Shown: piece after piece, positions 24,701 to 37,115 of the stretch
Position numbering within the stretch: the stretch's first letter is position 1
Layout of the letters: every line of letters starts with the position of its first letter
Assembly: GCA_014773175.1 (NCBI GenBank)
Contig: VXCM01000938.1
Coordinates: 170,720-234,719 of the forward strand
Source: Lucifuga dentata
Lineage: Eukaryota; Chordata; Actinopteri; Ophidiiformes; Bythitidae
Direction of reading: 5' to 3'
DNA length: 64,000 bases
The notes under the pieces: model-generated
The model's input: the letters and a program-made list of their open reading frames with translations, nothing else
What the model was told of the DNA's origin: nothing
The model's database searches: none
Translations under genes and position numbers: made by a program

Positions 24701-27700
24701 AAGCGCTGCCGAGGCATCAGGGGCGGTCCGCCGCTCTACTTTACTACAGTGTGGTACACGAGGTGAGCCGTTAGCCAAACAAACACAAAGTAACAGAGGC
24801 TTTAGCAAAATGAAAGATAAAAACTGTCACTCTATTCACGCAGCAGAAGACGATGGGCTGAGACAAGTCATCTTCTGTATATCGAGCCTTTTTTTTTGAA
24901 GGCATCGAAATTCAGATTGGACTTGCTCAAGCCGTATTTTTTTTGGAAACGAGTACTCACAGGTTATAGTTTAAAGCCTGATTTATACTTCACGTTAACT
25001 ACGAGTACATAAGATTGCCGCCACGCGGCCACCACTAACCATCCAACGTTGGTTAGTTTAAAAAAACTACATAAACCAAATATTATTTAAAATATACATA
25101 CTTTGCATTGATTCCACGTTAATTTGGTGATTCAATGTATAATGATTACAAGTTTGTGATTAATCGCAATTAAGCCAGAAAACTGCAATTAATTAGTTAA
25201 TTTGTTTTAATCGATTCATAGCTGAATAAAAAATTAAATTAGCTGGAACAGGCTTTGAAAAACATATGTTTTCAAACTGTTAAAAGCTCATTTGTCTTTT
25301 TTAACAGGTCAAAAATCACAGTCTCCTATGGTTAACAGTGGTCTGGTGAGCACTGTCCCACTGGTACTGGCAGCTCAAGTGAAAGATGCCGTTGCAAACT
25401 ATTTGGTCGTGGATCTTCAGCCTCCAGCTCTGGTAGAAGGGGAAGGCTTCAAACAACTGATCCACACCCTGGTGCCCTCCTACAAGGAACTGCCATCTCG
25501 TTGCCAGCTCGAGAAACTCTTGAAAGACCACCACATCAGAGGAAAAGCTAGAGTGGCTCAGCTGCTGAGGAAAAATATGAGGCGTGGGGAGAACGATGAC
25601 ACATCTCACTACACTGCTCCCATTGAGTTTGAGCCGAGGAGACGTGGGAGACCTCCCGGCTCTCGCAAGGAAATTTCCCATTCTGTCACCTTGAGTGTAG
25701 ATGTTTGGTTCCACAACTGGCAGGGCAATACTGACAAGTACATTACTCTGTGGGCACATTACATTGACACTAACTTTTATTTTCAGAACCTAGCCCTGAC
25801 AACCAAAAAACTGACAGAAAATGGGGCAAAAGATGTAAACCTAGGAGCAGTGGAGGCCCAAGTGAAAGTTATGGCTCAGGAGTGGGGAATCTCCCAACCC
25901 AAGCTCGTCGTACTTGGTGGGGAGGGAAGAGAAAAGATGATGGTGGGGCTAGTAAAGAGAGAGAGTGTAGAGGCTGCAGGAAGCATCCCACACCCAAATT
26001 CTACAACATTTCTTGAGAGGGAAGACTCGGTGTCATCTGATGAGCCACATGACCCAGAGCATGGTCATTCCAGTGAAGAGCTACTGTCTGTCCCATGTTT
26101 CTTCAGTGCCGTGCAGGGCTGCATTGAGGAAGTGATGTCATATCCAGTCATCTCCAAGACCCTCAACCTGTTTCAGGCTTTTCTCTCAACCATATTCCAC
26201 CCTCAGAACAAAGGCTCATATCAACACCACACCCAGAGTCTGCTGCAGACTCCGACAAGGCAGGAACAAGCAGAGCTGAAGTCCTGGGCTCACAGTCGGC
26301 CACAGTGGAATAAGCTTTACCCACTGCTGAATACGCTCGTCAAACATAAAAGTTTGCTCTGTGACATTTTGAAAGAGATCCAAAGTGAGGGCTCACCTAA
26401 AGAAGACAATACCTCCACCAGTGCTTCAGAATCCAGTTCAGCTGGCAGCTGCTATTCAAACTCACCCTCAAACACATCAGCCAGCATGATGGCTCCCCTG
26501 CGTTCTGAATGGAAACTTGTGGAGGATCTTTGTTTGGTCCTCAAACCTTTGGATGTCGCTTGTCGGACTCTTGCTAAGGAGGCCTTCCCGCGCTTGTCCT
26601 TGATCAAACCCATTCTCACCGGACTACTCTCGCGCCACCTCGTAACCCGGCCAGGAGACTCGACACACATCATGAAGGAAGTAAAGAAGATGATGAGGCG
26701 TAGCTTTGCGAGTTGTTACGATAACCCTGCTGTAAACAGGGCTCTGTGTGTGGCGTGTTCCCTCGACCCCCAGTTCCAAGGGCTGAGATTCATGGAGGAG
26801 AAGGTGAGTTGTAATTAAAAAGCAGGGAAAGACTGCAGCTGGATTGGGGNGGGGGGGGGGGGGTACATACATACATACTCCACATTAAACCTGCAATATG
26901 TGACTGCATTGACCCAAACATGCAGTTTTTAAGCAGAGCTTCTCTGTCATTTTGCAGGTGGAAATTGTAGGCATAGTCCCGTAGTAATATATACAAACAT
27001 TATTTGATTAATTTACACCTGAAACTGACATAATTCTGGGTAAATTTGATTAAATTAATAATATTAATTGTACAGTCTGCGTTCTTATGTAACATTGGGT
27101 CTCCACCAATCTTTCTGCATAGTTTTTATACTGTGTCAAGCAAAAGAAAGTGACACAGGAGTTGCACAGCTTAAATCTGATTGTTGTCATTAATTTTTTA
27201 GGAGCAGACAGCAACTTTTGAATGGTTGAAGAAAGAGACAGTCAGGATTGTGAAGGAAGACAGGAGGCGAAACCAAACCCAGTACAAGCGAAGCCCCTCA
27301 CCAGCGTCTCCACAGTCAGAGAGTGACTTCCTGCGTAGGAGCAAACGCCTCAAAGAATCAGAGCCAATCAACTTTAAAGAGCTTGAGGATGTGGAAGATG
27401 AGGAAAGTGATGAAGGGGAGGCGGAAGAGATGGACTCGGCGGATCCAGGCTCGCAGGGCGGTCTCTCCGGTATGGAGTTCCTGCTAGGAGACCTGTTTTG
27501 CTCAGCCTCCAAGAGCAGGCAGAGCTCTGTGGAGGAGTCTGTGGACATGGAGATGTCTGTCTTCAGAGCTGAAAAAGGGGCTTCGCTGGGAATGGAGCCC
27601 CTGCAATGGTGGAGGACCAAAGCAACGCAGTTCCCGTTGCTGGCCCCTGTGGCACGGGCGTACCTGGCTGCCCCTGCAGTAGCAGGTAGTGCGGCACAGG

Positions 27701-27855
27701 ACTTTGTGCAGGAAGGAATGGGAGCTACATACAGGAAGAGAGTCAACATTCCACCTGAAAGTTTGGATGCCATCTTGTTTCTGCATTACAACCACTTCCC
27801 CACCACCGACTTTGGACTGATGTCACTCAGGAACGATGACAGAAAGTGGGACTGA
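18781..27855 (+). CDS. BED - PR/SET - BED - AT-hook - hAT-transposase fusion protein, 7 exons, 1152 residues
   Basis: Exons are 18781-19021, 21403-21734, 22344-22408, 22558-22715, 22955-23467, 25308-26803 and 27202-27855; every junction is GT-AG and the phases (1,0,2,1,1,0) join into one frame. The ATG has a strong context and an in-frame TGA two codons upstream. Domains: BED finger at about 10-62 (C35, C38, H55, H60); PRDM9/11-like pre-SET and PR/SET at about 110-265 (FGPFVGEV, NWMRYVTYT, FQFYRQIYYR, VWIGKDY); a second BED finger at about 371-422; an AT-hook-like RRRGRPPGSRK near 550; a hAT RNase-H-like body from about 560 (DVW, residue 568); and the hAT C-terminal dimerisation region at about 1055-1135 (PLQWW, FPLLAPVARAYL). 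Transposase catalytic sites look lost, so this reads as a domesticated, probably nuclear DNA-binding protein. No gene name is assigned; a PRDM11 relationship is possible. The link of exon 1 to exon 2 is the least certain junction. Confidence 0.8.
20155..20320. repeat. Degenerate tandem array of a roughly 10-base TCATTCGGTT unit
   Basis: Variants such as TCATTCGATTCATTCGGTTC, CATACGGTTCACACGACTC and TCATACAGCTCACACGACTC follow one another for about 160 bases within intron 1 of the PR/SET-hAT gene. The unit is degenerate and CpG-containing. A short ORF crosses it but has no protein-like composition. Confidence 0.5.
24249..25224 (+). mobile_element. Decayed hAT transposon with a BED finger exon, nested in intron 5
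   Basis: The segment begins GGGCTGGGAAAATTAACGCC and ends AATCGATTCATAGC; the complement of the right end resembles the left end. Within it the ORF at 24537-24899 encodes MKKDKDSVLDGLFYFKKL followed by a BED zinc finger (VICTFCKAEF, HLRAKH), typical of autonomous fish hAT transposases. Coding stops soon after and no catalytic body follows, so the element is internally deleted. It lies between exons 5 and 6 of the PR/SET-hAT gene in the same orientation. Exact ends are approximate. Confidence 0.65.
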
Positions 27856-29533
27856 GAAGATCCCATAAAAATCTAAACAAAAAATACCTTCCCTAATTCA
27901 GACTGTGACCTTGAATCCCCACCCTTTACCCAATATCCCTTTGCCAAGCAGAAAGTACACAGATACACACAGAAGTTAGCTCTTGTAAGGCCCTGTGAAA
28001 CAGCATCTTATTTCCATAGCTGGAGTTCCTGTTGATTAAGGAAACATACCAGTGATTTTGTGTGTTTGAGACAACTTAAATACAGTCTGCATACATGTTA
28101 CATGACTGCCAACCATTTTCTAAAACATACTAGTAGAGGTGTACATTTTAGATTTGTTTTTCTACCTTTCAGGCAGCCATTCGTTTCAGTTCATTCCAGA
28201 TTTTAATTAAAATCAACTTTGTAGAGACTTGAAACATGCTTGAGATATGCAATCCATCACAGCGAACCACACCTCATTAATTAAAATTAAAAATGGCTGG
28301 GGCAGGGGCTACATTCAGACATCAGTGTTATGAAGTGAAACAATGAATTTTAAGTGAGTATATCACCTGATCATTTGATGTTGAAAGATTAGCAGGTTTG
28401 ACAAAATAACAGGAAAACTAAATACCATTTTATGTTTTGGAAAATGGTTGTCAGTAATGTGTTTCTTGGGCTCAAACTTGACGCTGGTATTGTCCTTTGA
28501 GATAGATAGTGGTTTGGACTGTTCTACATTGAATTTTGTAGTGTGTATATCTTGTAGCACCGAGTGCCTACCTCTTTTTGATAATATAGGTTTGAAGAGC
28601 CATTCTTTATTTTTATTTTTTATCTTAATAATATTTGTTGACAGATTCATTACTCAGATCCCGATCATGTGGACTGTGTCAAAGATTAAAAAATCATTTG
28701 TGGTAGTGTTGTGTAAAATGACTACCAAGTGCTTTTCTTCTTTCATTGGCATTTTTTTTAAAGGAAAAAACCCTAAATATTAGCTCACATGAACAAGTCT
28801 TTGTTATTTTAGGGAAGTAATGCAAAAATGATAAGTAAATTCATGATTCAACAGATGAAATGATAATGTGATCAATTTTTTTATTTCTGTAGGTCTGCTG
28901 TATTTCAGAAAGTAATTTTGTGTTTAAATTTTTTTAACAATTCGAGCTATGTAGCTAACTCACGTGTATAAATATGATGGATTGATCATAAAATGCATAA
29001 TAATGTCCTGATGCGGTCTTAGACCGTAATGTTATTACAGCTCGCATATTCACATGCATTGTCTTATTCGTGAGTCCTTTTGATGTCATATCGTATTTTA
29101 AATGTACTTGGCAGTTCCTATTTTAAAAATAAAAAAATTTGAGACCATATAATTTCATCAGTGTATTTACTAAGTACAAAAACACAATATTCTGGATACT
29201 GTATTACATATAAATGCATGTTTCATGCATAGTTATACAATACATACTGTAAAAGGTCAGATCAAAAGTTAAGTAACATGTTCCACTAACATCTGATTTT
29301 GATGAACTTCTCTTGATTCATTAATGAGACTCACAAGATCAATAACCATTTACATTTAATAATGGATGTTTAGTAGTTTAATTGTTCAAAGATAATGCAC
29401 AAGGAAACACTATTTCTTTTATTCATGAAAAAAAGTTATAATTTAAAAAAAAAACATTTCAATGACAGACAGGCCAAGGATATGTTGCTTTAAAAACAAG
29501 TATTTTACATAGTGAAAAATAAAATTATCCCCT
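27856..29533. other. Shared 3' flank of the PR/SET-hAT gene and slc43a3
   Basis: The two genes are convergent. The left part is presumably the 3' UTR of the plus-strand gene, with one candidate poly(A) signal AATAAA at 29128-29133. On the minus strand, AATAAA (TTTATT on the plus strand, 29418-29423) lies about 110 bases after the slc43a3 stop. A copy of the dispersed inverted-repeat element occupies about 28036-28500. No further coding sequence is seen. Confidence 0.55.
28036..28500. mobile_element. TTAA-flanked inverted-repeat element, copy B
   Basis: Starts TTAAGGAAACATACCAGTG and ends GGTATTGTCCTTTGA, with the internal landmark GGCTCAAACTTG. It shares internal sequence with the copies at 31914, 44483 and 56970 but is shorter. 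Non-coding. Confidence 0.6.
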
Positions 29534-30797
29534 CTATAGCGCGGTATCTGCAAATTTGGAGCCAAGAGTAGCGACAGTCTGAGTGTCCTTTCTATGGCGG
29601 GCTAATTTCCTGCAGTGAACAAAGACGTAGATAGGATGGATAAACACCAGCAGCGTGAGGAGAGACAGAGCAATGTCCATCTGCAACAAATAAACAACAG
29701 ATTTTTAAGCAAATTACTGAGAGCAAAAGTTCTCTGTTCTGTAGACTTACAAATGAATCCATTGAAACTAAGGATGCCAGTGTTACTCAGAATCTGCTCT
29801 TTTCTGGTACCAGCAATATGTGTCTGAAAGTATGATTCCAAAACAAAATTAGAAATGCATTCTCTGAAGGAAATGTGCCTGTGATTAAATTTGCTTAAGG
29901 TTGTGCTGCAGAGACGCTGAAAAGCTGAAGTCTATCAATTAAGCTTAAAAAACTGCTGAAGGTGAAAGTCAAAGGCTGTGAAGTTTAGTATGAATATGAA
30001 AATAAGATCCAGATTTTTATCTTACAGCAAAATTAGAATAAATGATCAGTGAGAACAGGTGGGAAGCCCTGAGATTCAGTGCACAACGTCCAAACAGAGC
30101 AACAGTCTAAATCCAGTTTAAATCAAACAGCTGTGAAACTTACAGATGTATCAGCTTTACATAGCTAATTTAAATTCATCTGTTGTTCCTTTAATACTTA
30201 TTAAAAGATTATTATTCCCTCCAGCTTGGGGCAAAGACTTGTGTGTTAGGTTTAAATGATGAACTGCCTGCCAATTTTAGCAACTAAAGTTTACTGTATA
30301 TCCTACTATATTATGCCCGAAAGTCCATTTTAGTCTTGTGGGCTAGTGACAAAGACAAAGTTCCATCATCACAACAATGGCTTCAACTGGTGACAAGCAT
30401 CATTCCATTTGAGGCCTTCTCCACAGCTTTGAAGGACAAACCTTATTTTATCAGACCCTTGTCTTGAATATCTGGGAAATGAAAATGCCCAAAGGATAAT
30501 GGCAGGGCTATTGGACTTGGTCTGGACTCTGGAGAAACGCATGGAACCCATAGAAGCTCTCAACNCACACACACACACACACACACCATTATTCATTAAC
30601 ACTTTTATTCTGGATTTTCCATGCTTTGCTGAAAAAGTTCAATAAAAATATTTTGATTTTTTTTTTTAACACTTACATATAAGGGATCTCCACCCAGTGA
30701 TCCTTTGATCAGTGCAAAACAGGGGTACTGCAGCAGAGAGACGGCAGCAGACATGGACATCACCAGGCCATACAGCTTCCCAAAATGACAGGCTGGA

Positions 30798-30839
<42 letters not shown>

Positions 30840-32731
30840 ATGTATACTCAATGTATTTCAGTGCATTTTTCTTGTTTATGCACTATAACATAAGTCCAAT
30901 TAGAAGAAACTCGTTTCTCATCAGTGTCAGGTGATGCTACTTGATTTATTTATCGGCAGTGATTCTGAGCTGTGCGAGATGAGATTTTGTGTCCTCATGC
31001 ACAAAAGGCAGCAGACAAAATAACAAGCCTGAACTAGTGACATCAACAGTAACAGCAACAGTTGTGCTTTTCATGTCTTTAATTATTCACAAAGAACACA
31101 AACCTTGCATTTAATAACAGGGAGAACCTCCGAGGGGTTCAGTAACTTTTTCTTGCCACTGTAAATCAGTGGCAGTCATTAAAAAATTGTGAAACATGAC
31201 AAGTGTTAATGTCAAAATATCATGACAAATGTGCCAAACAGGAAAACTACATTAGAAAAAGGAACACATGTACAGAACTTAATTACAAGGTGCCTCAAAG
31301 GAACCAATAACACCTCTGACAATCTAAAAAAAAAAATGTTCCTCATCAAATTTGTATTTTCTGGTGTTTCCTTTATTTTGTCCACCCTGTGTGTGTTAGC
31401 CACTCACGCGATGCTAATGAAGGCTGCATTGCCCCCATAGAGGAAGGAGCGATTGAGGACCTGTAGACCAAATGTGACGTACTGAAGTGGAAGCAGAGGT
31501 ATGGAGGCACACACAGAGAACAGGAGACACTGCAGGGAGGTCAGGAACAGGGAGAGAAAAGAGGAGCGCAGGTCTGCCTCCTTCTCTGTTTCTCCTATGG
31601 GAGGAAAATGATGTGTGAAGGATTGAGTAAAATCTCTCTTTTGCATGGAAGTATAACCATAATACCAGTGACTGATTTACCAGGAGCCAAAGGCTTTCCC
31701 TTGTGTCTGTCCATGAGGAGTCCATTCCAGGGAGCACACAACACTCCTAAGAGCTGTGTGATGGCAAAGGCATTGGTGAACTGACTTACTTTGAGACCAA
31801 GGATAGATGGCAGCCAGGAAACCAACATAAAGCAGAGACAAAACAGGAATTACTGTTGTACAGTGATAAGTGCCATGGAATAAAAAGTTCAATAGGAGAA
31901 CAAGAAGAAAGCATTAAAGGATTGCACATGTTTGAGCCCAATATATGTAACCTGCATCCATGTTACATTACTGACAACCAATTTCCAAAACATAAAACTG
32001 TATTCTAGTTTTCCTGTTATTTTTTCAAATCCCCTAATCTTTCAAAATCAAATGTTCAGGGGATACATCCACCTTAAAATTCAATGTTTTGGCTTCTAAC
32101 ACTAATGCACAAGTGCAGAAGTGTGGCCATTGCAATTTCTCTGTAAAACCCATCTTCTCTTGGGACTACGGTGACAGAGATACACATTGTCTTCCATGCA
32201 GCTCCATGTTGGATCGGTTAAACAAAGTAACTTCAGCCAAAAAAACCTAAAAGACATTTTCTTCGCTGTGATGGATTACGTATCTCAAACATGTTTCAAG
32301 TCTACAAGGTGATTTTAATAGTGTGCTGGAATGAACTGAAACCAATGGCAGTCTGGAAGTTAGGAAAAAAAATCTTAAATTTACAGGTAAAGTAAGTATA
32401 TTTTGGGGAATGGTTTTGTCAGTAATGTAACATGCATATGGATAGTATATATTGGCCTCAAACATGCATGATCGCTGGTATGATCCTTTAAAATGGAATC
32501 ACTTAATCAATGAAGTGAAGAGGGTATCTGACTGTAATGTTGCTACCCAGAGTGTGATCATTGTTGGCCAGTCGGTTGAGCATGGGGTTGAGTGTGCCGA
32601 TGAAGAGGTAGTGTCTCAGCTGCATGATGGAGAGCCACAGCAGCTGACACAGGAAGAACCAGGACAGCACACAGCTCCGGAAACTAGCCACTGGAGAGTG
32701 TGAGACATGAAAACTCACATGAAATTTGACA

Positions 32732-32778
<47 letters not shown>

Positions 32779-35700
32779 ATCCAATCTACAGCTCAACAGA
32801 TTCATTGGCAAGTTGATATTATTGGCTATTAGTTTATCACCAATAGATATCATCCTGATTTCATCAAGTCAGGTGCAACAATGACAGCAAATACCTTCCT
32901 CTGAGTCTTGGGCTTGTGTCCTGTCCTCAGGTGGTACTTGTGTGGTGTCCTTCTCTTTGCTCTCTTTCATGTCTGTCAACATGTCTCCATCCCTCATCCT
33001 CTCAAACTGCTCCACGCTGTAAGGGTCGGCTTTCTTAAAAGTCAGTCTGCGCATCAACAAAGGTGAAGATGTGTCACATGCAGTTTACATTCATTTCTTC
33101 TTAATTCAACTGGATTTCACAGAAGGTAGACAGTAGAGTTTATGAAGCAATGCTCAAACTGTCTCATGGTCATGAAGACCAAATCCATACCAGCCTCTAC
33201 ACAGACAGGTGATGTTCTTACCCGTAGGTGTAGTGTTCTGGCAGAGGGTAGGGGATGTGATCTTTAGGCATCAGCAGAAAGGTCCTCAGAATGTTTATGA
33301 TGCTACAGAAGGACAAAGCAAGGAAGGAAGAGCGGAGAGAGATTCCCTGCTCATACACAACCTGGATGCAGAGGGAAAATGGTGGTTAAACATTAGGAAA
33401 ATTGGTAAAATCTTAGGAGACATACTGTAGCAGGCCTGGGAAACAAAAAACGCACACTGATCTTGCACACTGAGCCAGACGAAAAATACCCAATAAGTTG
33501 TAGACATTTGAATTCACAACACCATACTGTTACTATTTAAATCCACTGGTATGTTGTAGATTTTTGTACTTTGTACGTAATCTTCAACCAAGTTAATGTG
33601 TATTTTTTTCTGGAAAGATCAGATATGCTTTGGCAGTTCACTTGAGAAAAACACATAACAGACATTAGACATTAGACAAAATTATATTTGCATCATGTGT
33701 TGAAATTCATTTTCCTTTTTGTAGTATTCTCTGACTCACTAGTGAGATAATCAGTCCCTATATAGTGAACTCAGATTATCCTGCAATGCAACATAAAAAG
33801 TTGCAAACAAGTGATGGTCATTAACTGAACGCCAACTACCATCATCGTTGGACATTTCCCACGGTGAAGTGTCCCAAGTGGTGAAGTCAATGTAGAGTCG
33901 AGTGTTGCAGTACCCAGGAAACATAGGGTGGTTGATTTGAGCGACCCCCTCCGATTGTCAACTGACATGGCTGTGACCTTTTACCTTGATGATGAGAAAC
34001 ACGGCAGCTGAAGAGTCGAAGGCTCCGTTGTAAAGGGTGATGAAGGTGGAGCGATGAACAGTAAACAGGTTTCCCACCTTTCCAACACACAGACAAATGT
34101 TATCCATCAATAAAACAACTGATAAGTTATTTGAGAATTCAAAGTTTCCAAAATAACATTTGTTCTGTCTTTTGCTACAGAGAGACATATCTTTCTGCTC
34201 TTGGATATTACAGTAATTCAGTACTGTTGAGTATTTACCTGCATGTTAGTCAGAAGTAACAGAATCCCTCCCACAGCAATGCAGGACAAGGCAGGGAAAA
34301 GCAGGAACGAATTTGCTGCGTGATAATGGAACTTATTTACAAACTGAACAACTTTATTGACCTTTAAATATGTTACAAGTTCTCTTTAACTTAATTATAC
34401 TAACATGACCTGATTGTGAACTTAGTTAAGTCAGTCAGAGCAGTAGATAGCCATCGCCATTCAAGCACAGGTAAGACCTTTCTCTCTGTGAACATTTTGA
34501 CTTGATGGCCATGCTCCATTTAGATGTGTCAATGAGCCAGCAGGCAGAGTACCAAGGTGCTGGCACACCTGAATGGAACACTGCCATCATTAAAGGTATT
34601 ATCTGTCTAACAAGACAAAATGGACACCTTGAAGAATGTCTACAGTTGAACTGTATAGTCTACCTGCACTGGAGAAGGCCACAAGAAGGGTCCCAGCAGT
34701 ATACAATGATCTGTAGAGAAAAAAAAAATTTATTCACCAAAACCAACATACATACACACACACACACATATTACAGATTACACATTTCGCATATTATATA
34801 GGTGTGTATGAAATATATGAAATGGATTGCATATGTGTATATTCACACAACATTTTATGCCATATCTGTTTCAAATCAGAAGGCAACGTCGAAGACGCTG
34901 ACATGGTTTTTCTGCATCTCACTGACTGGAATTAGGTGCAAACAGGGTTCAGTACCATTTATAGACAAAGGTCAAAGGTTAGATTTTCTGATAGTGTTCT
35001 CTGCTATGACTGAATAAGGCTTGCCTGATTGTATCAAACTTGGTTAAATTAAAAAAAAAAAAAAAATGAAATTTGTAAGTTTTGTAAGGTCTGAGATCAA
35101 CTTTGGAAATAATGTTGCCAGGGTAAAAGCAGTTGTGTTTCACTTGAATATAATCTCACTGCAAATGTCACACGCCCCATTTTTTTTTTTTTTATCTGTG
35201 TAATACTGAGCCACTTTATAAACTGTAGAAATAACTGAAATGCCAACTGAAGCTTCCATTTGACCTCATGAAACCCTTTGCAACGCTCATGCACTGAAGA
35301 AAAACTTCATTTTGAGGTGTTAACATTTTGCTTTGTCTACCTTACATCTTACATCACAGATTACACTCTGAAAGGTTTGTATGCGGCTGGAGAGAGAAAA
35401 GTGATCTGAACTCACATTCCCAGCAGCCTGGTCACCATGGTGCCGAAGCGATCAAACAGGTAGCCATTGAATAAACTCAGGAAGTTGTTGAGGAATGAGG
35501 CGATAGTGAAGACCAGAGAGAATTGCTCATCCTGACCACTACAGTCTGAGAGAGAAAGAAAAGAAGCAGCAGTTTGTGTTTTTCAGATATTGAACAAATT
35601 TCATGAGAACATTATTTCACTTGTGTTGTCTCTGAATCGTGACACATTTCTGATCTTCATCCACACAACAGCAGTGTGTTGTCATAGGGTCAAAGATGAA

Positions 35701-36637
35701 AATGTTTGAATTGGCAGTTTTTTTTTCCTCAGGAGGAAAATCGATATTATATACTGTTAAAGAACCATACTAGAGACTTTAAGCCCAATTAATACTGCCT
35801 GCATACATCTTATGTTACTGCCAACCATTTTCCAAAACACAAAACCATGTTTTAGTTTTTTTTCTGTTATTTTGCCAAATCTCCTAATCTTTCAAAAGCA
35901 AATATAACTTACAAATGTTATCACATCCACCTTAAAATTCAGTGTTTCATCTGCTAACACATTCATCAGAATGTAGAGAAGGTGGTCATTTTTAATGTCT
36001 CGGTTAAAAACCATCTTGTGCGGGGAGACATACATTTTTTTTTTTTACCTCGTAGCTCTATGTTAGATCAGTTAAATTAAGTAAATTTGGCAAAAATAAA
36101 TAAATAAATAAATAATAAGAATAAGAATAACATTTTATTTGCTGCGATGGATTCAAGTGCGTCAAATGTTGATTTTTCTGCTTATAAAACTGCTTCATAA
36201 ACTTAACTTTAGCCTTTAAAATGATGGTCTTCTGAAACTTTTTATTTATTTATTTATTTATTTATGGCTGTTTATGCTTTGTTTTTTGAGTTTATTTTAA
36301 CTAAGTATTACTTGTTGTGCTTTTCTGCTTCAGCCCAAAGATTTGCGTGCCTGTATTTTTTTTTAACATTACCATTCTTCACTCTTGTGTATGGAAAATG
36401 AATGCAGCAGAATCACTGTGTTTTAAACACAGTGTTTTAAAGATCCACCCAGCAGAAAGCTCAGCATCACCTCTCCATTCTGAATGTCCAGCTTTAAAGC
36501 AAAGCCAAATAAAGCTACTCAGCACTGTGATCATTGACTCTGGACTCTTTGCACTACATCCACCATGCTGGTTTTAGAGTTGGGTTATGTCTATGCTGTG
36601 CTTTTACAGAGTGAGTGCTGAATTGTTGTTTATCCTG

Positions 36638-36673
<36 letters not shown>

Positions 36674-37048
36674 GTGACCTGCCAAGGGACTGCAGATGAA
36701 AAAAAACTCTAAGCTAACTCTGGTAGAATACATCAAATGACATCATTTATGTTTAACGTTGTACATTGTCCCTTTCAGCTGTCCTGCTTCTCATCCATTG
36801 AACTCTCTTCCCAGATCCATCAGGGAGAGCAGCTCCATATATTTTTTTAAGAGGGGCATTAAGACACACCTGTTTAACGTTGCTTTTTAATAGCTCCCAT
36901 TTCTGTTGACTTTAAGTGTTTTTAGTGTCTGCTTTTATACTGGTTATTGTTTTTTAATTATTACCTGATCCCACTTTGTGTACAGTGCCAATTGAGATAT
37001 GTGCTTTACAAATGAAATTTTATTATTATTTTTATTATTTTAAATAGG

Positions 37049-37115
<67 letters not shown>

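Noticed and set aside
24537..24899. BED-finger ORF as an extra exon of the PR/SET-hAT gene
   Set aside because: Including it would break the phase-1 join between 23467 and 25308; it fits better as part of a nested hAT relic.
37048..37114. Regularly spaced short repeats resembling a CRISPR array
   Set aside because: Plain tandem TAGA without spacers, in a vertebrate genome.
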